Positions 18,866-26,995 of a DNA stretch of 64,000 bases are shown here, piece by piece. The stretch is from Laspinema palackyanum D2c (lineage in GTDB: Bacteria > Cyanobacteriota > Cyanobacteriia > Cyanobacteriales > Laspinemataceae). Below the pieces are notes generated by a model. That model was not told where the DNA came from and ran no database searches. It worked only from the letters and a program-made list of their open reading frames with translations. Numbering within the stretch: the first letter of the stretch is position 1; each line of letters starts with the position of its first letter. Where the stretch lies: positions 214,460-278,459 of the forward strand of contig NZ_JAMXFD010000006.1 in assembly GCF_025370875.1 (NCBI RefSeq), read 5' to 3'. Both the position numbers and the translations under genes were made by a program.

Positions 18866-19936
18866 TTAAAGGTAGTCTTTTAAAATTTCTCCTGTGGAGA
18901 TTCCGGTTTTAGACCAACTAAATTGACTGGCACGGGCGAGCCCCAGTTCCCGGAGGCGCGATCGCGTCGTGACACCCAGGGCCACCGCCAGCATGGCACT
19001 AGAAATTTCGCGAATATTGTAGGGATCAACTAGGATTGCGGCATCCCCGGTCACTTCCGGCAGGGAAGACCGATTTGAGGTGATTACCGGGGTCCCACAG
19101 GCCATTGCTTCTAAGGCAGGCAAACCAAATCCCTCCCACAGGGACGGAAAGACCAAGGCGATCGCCTGATTCATCAATACCGGCAATTTCTCGTAGGGGA
19201 CATATTCGAGGAATTTCACTCGTTCACCTAATCCCAACTCTTTGACCTGTTCCTGGAGGGCGGGACTGTAGCGGGGGTCAGCGGAACCGGCCAACCACAA
19301 TTCATACTCGGACCCTTGAGCTATATTCGCAAATGCTGCTATCACTCGATGCAGATTTTTATAGGGGTCACAGCGACCGACATAGAGAAAATAATTACTA
19401 ACGGGCAGGTTTAAATTTTTAAAATTATCCGCATCATATCCCAAGGGAATCGGGGTAATTTTATCGGCCGATATTTTACAAAAATTACTGATATCCCGGG
19501 CCGTAGAAATGGAGTTGCAGACAATATGAGTGGCTTGCTGCAAAACGAGGGGAATATAATAGCGATGATAATAGGTTAAGGGAGAGCGTTTATTGGGAAA
19601 TCGTAGGGGAATAAAATCATGAACCATCACCACAGACCGACAGTTTGAAAACAATGGGGCTTCCGGCACTGGAGAAAACAGCAGTTGCGATCGCAGGCTT
19701 TGATAAATTTTCGGCAGATGTTGTTGGGTCCACCACAAGCGCTTCAAATGACCTTTCTTGCCATAATCTGGGGTTAAATCTTCCGGAACTAAATAACAAT
19801 TATAAGGCGCTAATTCCCGCCCAATTAATAAAGTCGGCTCCAGAGGGTTCAGATAAGGAACAATTTGGTTAGCATAAGTGGTAATCCCCGTAGGTTTGGG
19901 AATCAAAAATGACAGATTAATGGACAGGGAAGACAA
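18866..19936 (-). CDS. GT4 glycosyltransferase
   Basis: A 356-residue GT-B enzyme, cytoplasmic or membrane-associated. The N-terminal region has KPTGITTYANQIVPYL and VVMVHDFIPLRFPNK, the latter typical of mannosyl/rhamnosyl transferases of the WbpZ/MtfB type. The linker is YFLYVGRCDPYKNLHRVI and the donor site FPSLWEGFGLPALEAMACGTPVI. It follows the GT2 gene (20000-20935) by 63 bases and the rfb genes on the same strand, so a rhamnose-containing glycan is a fair guess for its pathway. Exact sugar is unknown. Confidence 0.85.
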   Translation of the reverse strand: MSSLSINLSFLIPKPTGITTYANQIVPYLNPLEPTLLIGRELAPYNCYLVPEDLTPDYGKKGHLKRLWWTQQHLPKIYQSLRSQLLFSPVPEAPLFSNCRSVVMVHDFIPLRFPNKRSPLTYYHRYYIPLVLQQATHIVCNSISTARDISNFCKISADKITPIPLGYDADNFKNLNLPVSNYFLYVGRCDPYKNLHRVIAAFANIAQGSEYELWLAGSADPRYSPALQEQVKELGLGERVKFLEYVPYEKLPVLMNQAIALVFPSLWEGFGLPALEAMACGTPVITSNRSSLPEVTGDAAILVDPYNIREISSAMLAVALGVTTRSRLRELGLARASQFSWSKTGISTGEILKDYL

Positions 19937-19999
19937 GAGCGTACACCTCGGATTTTTTGCGTGACGTCCAACTACAGGTCAAGAGCGAACACGATTGTT

Positions 20000-20935
20000 T
20001 TATCCAAAGTAAACATCCGAACCTCTCCGTTTCAGGGGAGAGAGGAGGGCTTGGACTAGAGGCGATCGCTGACAATACTGAGCCAATCCCGCAAACTTTC
20101 CTCGGGCTATCTCCGGCTTAACAAAACTCAGAATTAGGGCATGAGCAATTAACCGCAAAAATAGAACCATTAAAACTCGTTTTGGACTGTATTTCTCCAT
20201 TGTTTTTAAATAACTGTAGGTGCTGTGTTTGAATTTATCTTTAACCTGGGTATCCGTAATCGAAGATGGAGCATGAATCAGGCTTAATTTGGGCGTCACC
20301 CCAATAATATGTCCTTGGGCGGCATAGCGTCGGCAAAAGTCAAAATCTTCATAATAGAGAAAGTAATCGGAGTCAAAGGTCGGACATTCGGAAAACTGTC
20401 CTAAATTAATTAATAAACTGCAACCCGTTACCCAGTCACAAGGGACATAATCGGCATCCGCCTCCAGACTCAACAGGTTTTTTTCCAGAATCGCACCCTG
20501 ACTCGGAATAAATACCCCACCGGCAAACCAAAGGGTCCCAGTGGGTTCATAAACAATTGTACCTAAAATAGACACTTCGGGATTCGCGGCAAATAAATTC
20601 GGGACTTGTTCCCATCCATGCGATCCCAGGAGGGTATCCGGATTGATTAACCAGACAATTCCTTGGGAGTCTTGCTGATACACCCAATCCAGTCCCAGAT
20701 TGCACCCTGCGCCAAATCCGACATTCTCCCCAGACTCCAAAATCACCGTAGACTCGCATTCCAACTGGTAAATTGAGACGTCCGTTGGTGAATTATTAAC
20801 AATAATCACCCGATATTCCAGGGTAGAACTGTCCTCAATGGATTGAATTAATTGCTCAATTAACTCGGTAGAATAATAATTAACCGTTACAAAATAAAGC
20901 ACCTGGATTGAGATTCCATCGAGTAATTGACCCAC
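20000..20935 (-). CDS. GT2 glycosyltransferase, rhamnosyltransferase-like
   Basis: A 311-residue GT-A enzyme. It has VTVNYYSTELIEQLIQSI at the start, GFGAGCNLGLDWVYQQ, then WLINPDTLL, whose N-P-D replaces the usual DxD as in many rhamnosyltransferases, and YFLYYEDFDFCRRYAAQG. This set is typical of the RfbF/WbbL branch of GT2. The C-terminal segment SPKRVLMVLFLRLIAHALIL suggests membrane contact. The start is a GTG at 20935; another GTG eleven codons later is possible. It lies between rfbA and a GT4 gene, supporting transfer of rhamnose from dTDP-rhamnose. Confidence 0.8.
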   Translation of the reverse strand: MGQLLDGISIQVLYFVTVNYYSTELIEQLIQSIEDSSTLEYRVIIVNNSPTDVSIYQLECESTVILESGENVGFGAGCNLGLDWVYQQDSQGIVWLINPDTLLGSHGWEQVPNLFAANPEVSILGTIVYEPTGTLWFAGGVFIPSQGAILEKNLLSLEADADYVPCDWVTGCSLLINLGQFSECPTFDSDYFLYYEDFDFCRRYAAQGHIIGVTPKLSLIHAPSSITDTQVKDKFKHSTYSYLKTMEKYSPKRVLMVLFLRLIAHALILSFVKPEIARGKFAGLAQYCQRSPLVQALLSPLKRRGSDVYFG

Positions 20936-20942
20936 TGAACTG

Positions 20943-20992
20943 GGATGAAGGATAACCTATCCCAATTTGGATTTATCTTTTATCCTTCATCC
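20943..20992 (-). terminator. Inverted repeat between rfbA and the GT2 gene
   Basis: A perfect 13-bp repeat, GGATGAAGGATAA and TTATCCTTCATCC, with a 24-base loop fills the 64-base gap. It shares GGATGAA with the hairpin at 18810-18865, so a repeat family is possible. It could attenuate transcription within the cluster. Confidence 0.55.
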
Positions 20993-20999
20993 GAACCGA

Positions 21000-22073
21000 T
21001 TAGGGTAATTCAATTTGAGAATCATCGCCAATCATAAACCGGAGTGCTTTGGGTCGTCGGGGGGCGATGGTCAATTGTGCGCGCCTGCCAATCACACTAT
21101 CCACCAATCGTTGATGAATGCCGATGATTTGAGCGCTATGCAACACCACACTATGTTCTAAATCGGCTTCGATTAACTTAACATGATCCGCAATACTGCT
21201 ATAAGGACCAATGAAGCAGTTTTCCAAATAGCAATTTTCGCCAATAATCACAGGACCGCGAATTGAACTATTAATTACTTTCGTTCCCGCCCCAATTTGA
21301 ACCCGCCCGATAATCTGACTTTTTTCATCAACTTCGGCGTGATTCTGTGCCACTAATTGAGTATCCAGAATGATGCGATTGGCTTCGAGGAGGTCATCTT
21401 TTTTTCCGGTATCTAACCACCACCCCTCTAGGGTGCAGGATTCCACCAAGGTTTCCCAGTCGATCAGACGTTGAATAGCATCGGTAATTTCCAACTCTCC
21501 TCGGGTGGAGGGTTGGATATTGGCGATCGCCTCGTGAATCTGGGGAGAAAAAAAGTAAATCCCGACTAAAGCTAAATTAGACGGCGGGTCTTTGGGTTTT
21601 TCCACTAATGCTAAAACCTTCCCCTTCTCATCCACTTTTGCTACCCCAAATGCGCTGGGATTCGAGACGGGACGCAGGAGAATTAACGCATCCAGTTGTT
21701 CGGCTTTAAACTTATCCAAAAAGGGATTCAGCGGCCTTTGGATCAGGTTATCTCCGAGATACATAATAAACGGAGCATCCCCTAAAAATGGCCGAGCAAT
21801 TTTCACCGCATGAGCTAAACCGGCGGGTTGTTCTTGTAAAATATAAGTAATCTTCGCACCGAAGCGATCGCCATTGCCGGTCAAGGATTTCACTTCTTCC
21901 CCGGTTTCTGGACTGATAATAATTCCAATATCCGTAATTCCGGCAGCCACAATTCCTTCAATGCCATACCAGAGAATCGGCTTATTCGCCACCGGCACGA
22001 GCTGTTTAGCACCGGAATAGGTGAGAGGTCGGAGGCGAGTGCCTTTTCCACCGGACAAAATCAGTGCTTTCAT
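21000..22073 (-). CDS. rfbA: Glucose-1-phosphate thymidylyltransferase, long form
   Basis: The enzyme makes dTDP-glucose from glucose-1-phosphate and dTTP, the first step to dTDP-rhamnose. It is 357 residues. The N terminus MKALILSGGKGTRLRPLTYSGAKQLVPV is the nucleotidyl-transferase motif, followed by YLGDNLIQ and EKPKDPPSNLALVGIYFF. Unlike the ~290-residue E. coli form, it has a C-terminal left-handed beta-helix (VEKSQIIGRVQIGAGTKVINS, VIIGENCYLENCFIGPYSSI), as in the StrD/long RmlA type. The gap to rfbD is only eight bases, so the genes are co-transcribed. Confidence 0.9.
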   Translation of the reverse strand: MKALILSGGKGTRLRPLTYSGAKQLVPVANKPILWYGIEGIVAAGITDIGIIISPETGEEVKSLTGNGDRFGAKITYILQEQPAGLAHAVKIARPFLGDAPFIMYLGDNLIQRPLNPFLDKFKAEQLDALILLRPVSNPSAFGVAKVDEKGKVLALVEKPKDPPSNLALVGIYFFSPQIHEAIANIQPSTRGELEITDAIQRLIDWETLVESCTLEGWWLDTGKKDDLLEANRIILDTQLVAQNHAEVDEKSQIIGRVQIGAGTKVINSSIRGPVIIGENCYLENCFIGPYSSIADHVKLIEADLEHSVVLHSAQIIGIHQRLVDSVIGRRAQLTIAPRRPKALRFMIGDDSQIELP

Positions 22074-22081
22074 ATCAATAA

Positions 22082-22951
22082 TTAACCGCTAAAATTCCGG
22101 AGCATTTGTCGGAGTCCCTGTCGCCAGTGGGGGGGATAAGTTCCCAAAGTTGCGGCGATTTTCGCCAAGGAGAGGACCGAATAGGCGGGACGACGGGCGG
22201 GAGTAGGATACTCTTCGGTAGAAATCGGCTTAACCCGTTGGATTTGCAGGGGAAAATTTAGGGCCTGGGCTTCTTCAAAAATGGCGATCGCAAAATCGTA
22301 CCAACTGGCAACCCCGCTATTGGTGTAATGGTAAGTCCCCGAGGGAATCGACAACTGAATCATCGAGGCGATCGCCGCAGCTAAATCCCCCGTCCAAGTG
22401 GGACTGCCGATTTGATCCGTCACCACCCCTAATTCCTCCCGTTGGGCCCCCAAGCGCAGCATCGTCTTCACAAAATTACCCGAACCCCCGGTCCCATAAA
22501 CCCAAGCGGTTCTGAGGATAATTGCATCCCCTCCCACCTGGCGAATCGCTTCCTCCCCAGCGAGTTTGGATGCACCATATTGTCCTAATGGATGGGTGGT
22601 ATCGGTTTCCTGATAGGGATGAGACTGCGTGCCATCAAAGACATAATCCGTGGAAACATGAATCAATCGCGCCCCTAATTTATGGCATTCCTGGGCCAGA
22701 ATTCCCACCCCAGTGCCATTAATCGCCATTGCCAGGTCCGGTTCCGTTTCCGCTTTGTCCACCGCCGTATAGGCAGCACAATTGACGACAACTTGAGGTT
22801 TAACCGTTGCCATGATGTGACGGATTGAGTCCGGGTTAGCTAAATCTAGGGTGTGGCGATCGCACCGAGTCACCTCTCCCACCGCTTGCAGAATCGGAGA
22901 CAATTCCTGTCCCAATTGACCCGTAATCCCGGTTAATAAAATTTGGGTCAT
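22082..22951 (-). CDS. rfbD: dTDP-4-dehydrorhamnose reductase
   Basis: The enzyme reduces dTDP-4-keto-L-rhamnose to dTDP-L-rhamnose with NAD(P)H. It is 289 residues, the usual length. The Rossmann motif ILLTGITGQLGQELSP is at the N terminus; the catalytic set is Thr/Ser in LIHVSTDYVFDG and YGASKLAGEEAI (Tyr-x3-Lys). GTYHYTNSGVASWYDFA is conserved in the C-terminal part. ATG 22951 overlaps the rfbC stop by four bases (ATGA), so the start is secure and translation may be coupled. Confidence 0.92.
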   Translation of the reverse strand: MTQILLTGITGQLGQELSPILQAVGEVTRCDRHTLDLANPDSIRHIMATVKPQVVVNCAAYTAVDKAETEPDLAMAINGTGVGILAQECHKLGARLIHVSTDYVFDGTQSHPYQETDTTHPLGQYGASKLAGEEAIRQVGGDAIILRTAWVYGTGGSGNFVKTMLRLGAQREELGVVTDQIGSPTWTGDLAAAIASMIQLSIPSGTYHYTNSGVASWYDFAIAIFEEAQALNFPLQIQRVKPISTEEYPTPARRPAYSVLSLAKIAATLGTYPPHWRQGLRQMLRNFSG

Positions 22952-23496
22952 GCAAACACTTCCGCATCTTTCAAAGGCAGACCCGCTTGGTCTTTTTCCG
23001 ATAAAATCGGCGTAGCCCCATTCAAGGGCCAATCGATGTCCAATTCCGGATCATTCCACAGGATACAGCGTTCATGGTGTGGGGCGTAATATTCCGTGGT
23101 TTTGTACAGCACTTCAGCCATGTCCGACACCACCAAAAAACCATGAGCGAATCCGGGTGGAATCCAGAACTGACGGTGGTTTTCGGCACTGAGGAGACAA
23201 CCGGCCCACTGTCCGAAGGTGGGAGAGTCTTTGCGAATGTCCACCGCCACATCAAACACGGCACCGACGACAACGCGGAGTAATTTTCCTTGAGGCTGTT
23301 GAATCTGGTAATGTAGACCGCGCAGGACATTTTGGCGCGATCGCGAGTGGTTATCTTGGACAAACTCGGCGGTGATGCCGGTTTTTTCCGCCAAGGTGCG
23401 TTGGTTATAACTTTCCAAGAAAAAACCGCGATCGTCGCCGAAAACTTTCGGTTCGATAATCACGACATCAGGAATATCAGTGGGAATTATGTTCAT
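22948..23496 (-). CDS. rfbC: dTDP-4-dehydrorhamnose 3,5-epimerase
   Basis: The enzyme epimerises C3 and C5 of dTDP-4-keto-6-deoxyglucose. It is 182 residues in a cupin fold. Visible family marks: FFLESYNQRTLAEKTG, the catalytic His in VLRGLHYQIQQPQGKLLRV, WIPPGFAHGFLV, and the Tyr-containing KTTEYYAPHHERCILWND. It is first in the order rfbC-rfbD-rfbA; rfbB (the 4,6-dehydratase) is not in the window and must be elsewhere. Upstream is a 340-base spacer shared with the divergent cyclase gene, so the operon promoter probably lies there. Confidence 0.92.
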   Translation of the reverse strand: MNIIPTDIPDVVIIEPKVFGDDRGFFLESYNQRTLAEKTGITAEFVQDNHSRSRQNVLRGLHYQIQQPQGKLLRVVVGAVFDVAVDIRKDSPTFGQWAGCLLSAENHRQFWIPPGFAHGFLVVSDMAEVLYKTTEYYAPHHERCILWNDPELDIDWPLNGATPILSEKDQAGLPLKDAEVFA

Positions 23497-23835
23497 TAAA
23501 AACTGTCAGGGATAGCAACCGGGAGTTTTTGGGTTTAAACTCAGCTCGCTCATCAATTTATCAGAATTGCTTACCGTTAAACCGAGAGGTTTAAAATTTA
23601 TGACTCATTTTCCAGTCCGTTAAACTCAGGGGTACAGTGGCTTAAGAAGACCTATCCAGAAACTGTGGCCACCCCAACGGGTGCCAGGACACAAAGGGGC
23701 CTGGATGGAGGGTGCTATCAAATTTAAGGTTCAGGGTAGCCACTCGCATTCTTGATCCCCAGGACTCAAGAATTCAGATCCTGTACGTTCCTTATAGCGC
23801 GGTAGTTTCCCTAAACGCCTTTGCGTTTATCCTCT
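23497..23835. other. Divergent spacer between rfbC and an adenylate cyclase gene
   Basis: It must hold promoters for both directions. A perfect 7-bp hairpin TTAAACC-GAGA-GGTTTAA lies at 23577-23594. No gene is visible. Confidence 0.5.
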
Positions 23836-26800
23836 ATGGTGATGCAATTGTTTGATAAATATTTCCCAAACACCGTTTTAACCCGATCTGTAAATTGGGC
23901 GCTGAAAGTGCGTCTGCTTCCCTATCTCGCCGCATCTGTCACCGTGGGATTGCTGTTAACTGGAGTAGCAATCCTCAACTATTCTGAACAACAGCGCTGG
24001 AAACAGCAGCATCGCGCCAATGTCCTGAATGAAGTCAGCGCCATCCGGGCCCGGTTAGAACAGGGGTTAAACCAGCGGCTGTTTTTGGAACGGGGGTTAG
24101 TCGCTTATATTAGCGCCCTCAATTCCAACATTGACCCCGAGCAGTTTGATAACCTAGCGCGGGTGATTGTCGCCAAACAAGAGGGGATTCGCAGTATTGC
24201 TCTGTATGAAAATACCATTGTTAGTCATATGTATCCCCTCGCGGGGAATGAGGCGGCGATCGGGTTTGAACCGATGACGATTCCTGCTGAACGGGAAGCA
24301 ATTCTGCGGGCCATTAATACCCGCAGCACGGTTTTGGCTGGACCTGTGGACCTGGTTCCCGAAGGACTGGCGTTTATTAGTCGCACCCCGATCTTTTTGA
24401 CACCTCCCGGTGGAGAACCCGGAAGCGGGTCTTACTGGGGGATGGTGGGGATTATTATCGATCGCAATATTCTGTTTACCGAGGCGGGTTTGCTGGGGAG
24501 GGATTCCCAACTGAAATATGCCATCCGAGGGAACGATGGATTGGGGGCTGCCGGAGGGGTCTTTTTTGGGGACCCCCAAATTTTCAAGCAAAGTCCGGTG
24601 TTATTATCGGTGATTCTGCCCAATGGATCCTGGCAGTTAGCGGCAATCCCGGCTGAAGGATGGCCGGCGATCGCCCCCTTTTCCCGCTGGTTATGGACCG
24701 GAGGCTCTATATTAGCCCTATTAGCCGGGGGTTTGGTGTTTATTTTGGTGAGTGCACCGGCAAGACTCCAGGATGCGGTCAATCGCGCCACCACTGCCCT
24801 GAGAAATAGTGAAGAAGCCCTCAAACAGGCGAATTTGGACTTAAAACACCTCGATCGCCTCAAAGATGAGTTTTTAGCCAATACCTCTCATGAATTACGA
24901 ACGCCGCTCAATGGCATTATTGGTTTAGCTGAGTCGCTAATTGATGGGGCCGCAGGCACCGTGACTTCCCTCCAACAGAAAAATTTAGGGATGATTGTTT
25001 ACTGTGGATATCGCCTCGTCCATCTGGTGAATGACCTGCTGGATTTTTCCAAGTTAAAACATAAAACCATTGAACTGCAACTCAAGCCGATTGGCATGAG
25101 AGAAATTGCAGAAATTACCGTCTCTATTTGTCAGCCTTTAATTGGCTCTAAGAATTTACAATTAATCAATGGGATTCCTGCGGAGGTTCCGTTAGTGCTT
25201 GCCGATGAAAATCGGGTGCAGCAAATTTTACAAAATTTAATTGCCAATGGGATTAAATTTACCTCCGAAGGTGTCATTGAAGTATCGGCGCAGTTACGCG
25301 AATTGGTCGCGGATACTCCAGATCATTCTGACTATTTAGCGATTACAGTTTCGGATACAGGAATTGGGATTCCCGAGGACAAGTTAGAGCGAATTTTTGA
25401 GTCGTTTGAACAAGCGGATGGTTCTACGGCACGGGAATATGGGGGCACGGGATTGGGGTTATCGATTACGAAGCAGCTTGTGGAGTTACATGGGGGGGAA
25501 ATCACGGTTGAATCTACGGTGGGAGTGGGGTCTCGATTTACCTTTACTTTACCGATCGCATCTGTTGAGTTAACCAATGGGGAACCGTTGAGTTACCCAT
25601 CGGTTACGACGCAAATTATCAAGGAAGAACCGCAGGCGATCGCCTTTGATTCCTCCGGTAAAGCGCCCATATCCCCCGAGGAGTCCATCGGAACCTTGAC
25701 TCTCTTAAATGCCAATGAAAATTCGGAACAATTTAAGATTTTAATTGTGGATGATGAGCCGATTAATTTGCAAGTGTTGGTGAATCATCTGTCTCTACAC
25801 AATTATGCCATTACTCAAGCCTCTAATGGAATGGATGCCTTAGAGGTGATTGAGCGCGGGTTTAAGCCAGATTTAATCTTACTGGATGTGATGATGCCCA
25901 AAATGACGGGGTTAGAAGTCTGTCAAAAATTGCGGGATGTGTTTCCAGCGACGGAAGTCCCGATTTTGATGTTAACGGCTAAAACTCAAATTGATGTCCT
26001 GGTGGAAGGGTTTGGTTCTGGGGCGAATGATTATTTGACCAAACCCATTTCCAAAAATGAATTATTGGCCCGGATTAAAACGCATTTACGACTTTCGCAT
26101 ATTAACCTAGCTTACAGTCGATTTGTTCCCCGAGAATTTTTACAAATGCTGAATAAAGAAAGCATTATTGATGTTAAATTGAGCGATAGTGTCAATCAGT
26201 CGATGTCAATTTTATTTTCAGATATTCGGGATTTTACAAGTTTAAGTGAACGGATGACGCCGGAAGATACGTTTAAGTTTATTAATGCTTATTTGTCACG
26301 AATGGAACCTGCGATCGCTGCGAATAAGGGGTTTATTGATAAATATATTGGCGATGCAATTATGGCTTTATTTAATGGAGAAGCCGATGATGCCGTACAA
26401 GCGGGAATAGAGATGTTAAGAAGTCTCCGGGAATATAATCGCGATCGCCTCTCCAGGGGAGAACAGCCGATTAAAATTGGCATTGGCATCAATACCGGGG
26501 ATTTGATGTTAGGAACCGTTGGCGGAAAAACTCGTATGGATGGGACGGCGATCGGAGATGCCGTCAACTTAGCATCCCGGATTGAAGGACTCACTAAACA
26601 ATATGATGTTTCCTTATTAATTTCTGATCGGACCTTTTCCCAGTTAAAAAATCCCGCTCAGTATGGAATTCGCCAAATCGATACGGTGAAAGTCAAAGGT
26701 AAATCAGAATTAGTCACCGTCTATGAAGTTTTTGATGCCGATCCACCGGATTTAAAAGTTTCCAAGCTAGAGACAAAACAGGACTTTGAAACTGCCTTAT

Positions 26801-26922
26801 TTTACTACAACCAGAACTCACCGGAGGAAGCTCAGGAACTCTTTGAACGGTGTTTATGCAAAAATCCCCAGGATAAAGTCGCCCAGATTTATCGCGATCG
26901 CACCCAAGAACAGTTGTCCTAA
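23836..26922 (+). CDS. Hybrid sensor kinase-adenylate cyclase (CHASE-HisKA-HATPase-REC-cyclase), CyaC-like
   Basis: A 1028-residue membrane sensor that should make cAMP. A hydrophobic helix (LPYLAASVTVGLLLTGVAIL, ~30-48) and another near 285-305 flank an extracytoplasmic CHASE domain. The kinase has the phospho-His in NTSHELRTPLNGIIG (~352), ADENRVQQILQNL, VSDTGIGIPEDK and GGTGLGLSI. The receiver (~635-755) has LILLDVMMPKM. The cyclase (~795-970) has the metal Asp in FSDIRDF, the ATP-selecting Lys in FIDKYIGDAIM and a Thr in GTAIGDAVNLASRIE; this Lys/Thr pair is that of cyanobacterial CyaB1-type adenylate cyclases. A short TPR-like tail follows. It converges on the secretion operon. Confidence 0.88.
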   Translation: MVMQLFDKYFPNTVLTRSVNWALKVRLLPYLAASVTVGLLLTGVAILNYSEQQRWKQQHRANVLNEVSAIRARLEQGLNQRLFLERGLVAYISALNSNIDPEQFDNLARVIVAKQEGIRSIALYENTIVSHMYPLAGNEAAIGFEPMTIPAEREAILRAINTRSTVLAGPVDLVPEGLAFISRTPIFLTPPGGEPGSGSYWGMVGIIIDRNILFTEAGLLGRDSQLKYAIRGNDGLGAAGGVFFGDPQIFKQSPVLLSVILPNGSWQLAAIPAEGWPAIAPFSRWLWTGGSILALLAGGLVFILVSAPARLQDAVNRATTALRNSEEALKQANLDLKHLDRLKDEFLANTSHELRTPLNGIIGLAESLIDGAAGTVTSLQQKNLGMIVYCGYRLVHLVNDLLDFSKLKHKTIELQLKPIGMREIAEITVSICQPLIGSKNLQLINGIPAEVPLVLADENRVQQILQNLIANGIKFTSEGVIEVSAQLRELVADTPDHSDYLAITVSDTGIGIPEDKLERIFESFEQADGSTAREYGGTGLGLSITKQLVELHGGEITVESTVGVGSRFTFTLPIASVELTNGEPLSYPSVTTQIIKEEPQAIAFDSSGKAPISPEESIGTLTLLNANENSEQFKILIVDDEPINLQVLVNHLSLHNYAITQASNGMDALEVIERGFKPDLILLDVMMPKMTGLEVCQKLRDVFPATEVPILMLTAKTQIDVLVEGFGSGANDYLTKPISKNELLARIKTHLRLSHINLAYSRFVPREFLQMLNKESIIDVKLSDSVNQSMSILFSDIRDFTSLSERMTPEDTFKFINAYLSRMEPAIAANKGFIDKYIGDAIMALFNGEADDAVQAGIEMLRSLREYNRDRLSRGEQPIKIGIGINTGDLMLGTVGGKTRMDGTAIGDAVNLASRIEGLTKQYDVSLLISDRTFSQLKNPAQYGIRQIDTVKVKGKSELVTVYEVFDADPPDLKVSKLETKQDFETALFYYNQNSPEEAQELFERCLCKNPQDKVAQIYRDRTQEQLS

Positions 26923-26935
26923 GCGCACCCGAATA

Positions 26936-26978
26936 GAAGTGTCAAGCCTCAACCCTATCCCTTTCGGCTTGACACTTC
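26936..26978. terminator. Bidirectional hairpin between the cyclase and hlyD genes
   Basis: GAAGTGTCAAGCC and GGCTTGACACTTC form a perfect 13-bp stem with a 17-base loop. It lies midway in the 73-base gap between the convergent genes; no long T run is present. Confidence 0.65.
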
Positions 26979-26995
26979 CTCCAATAGACGGAACA

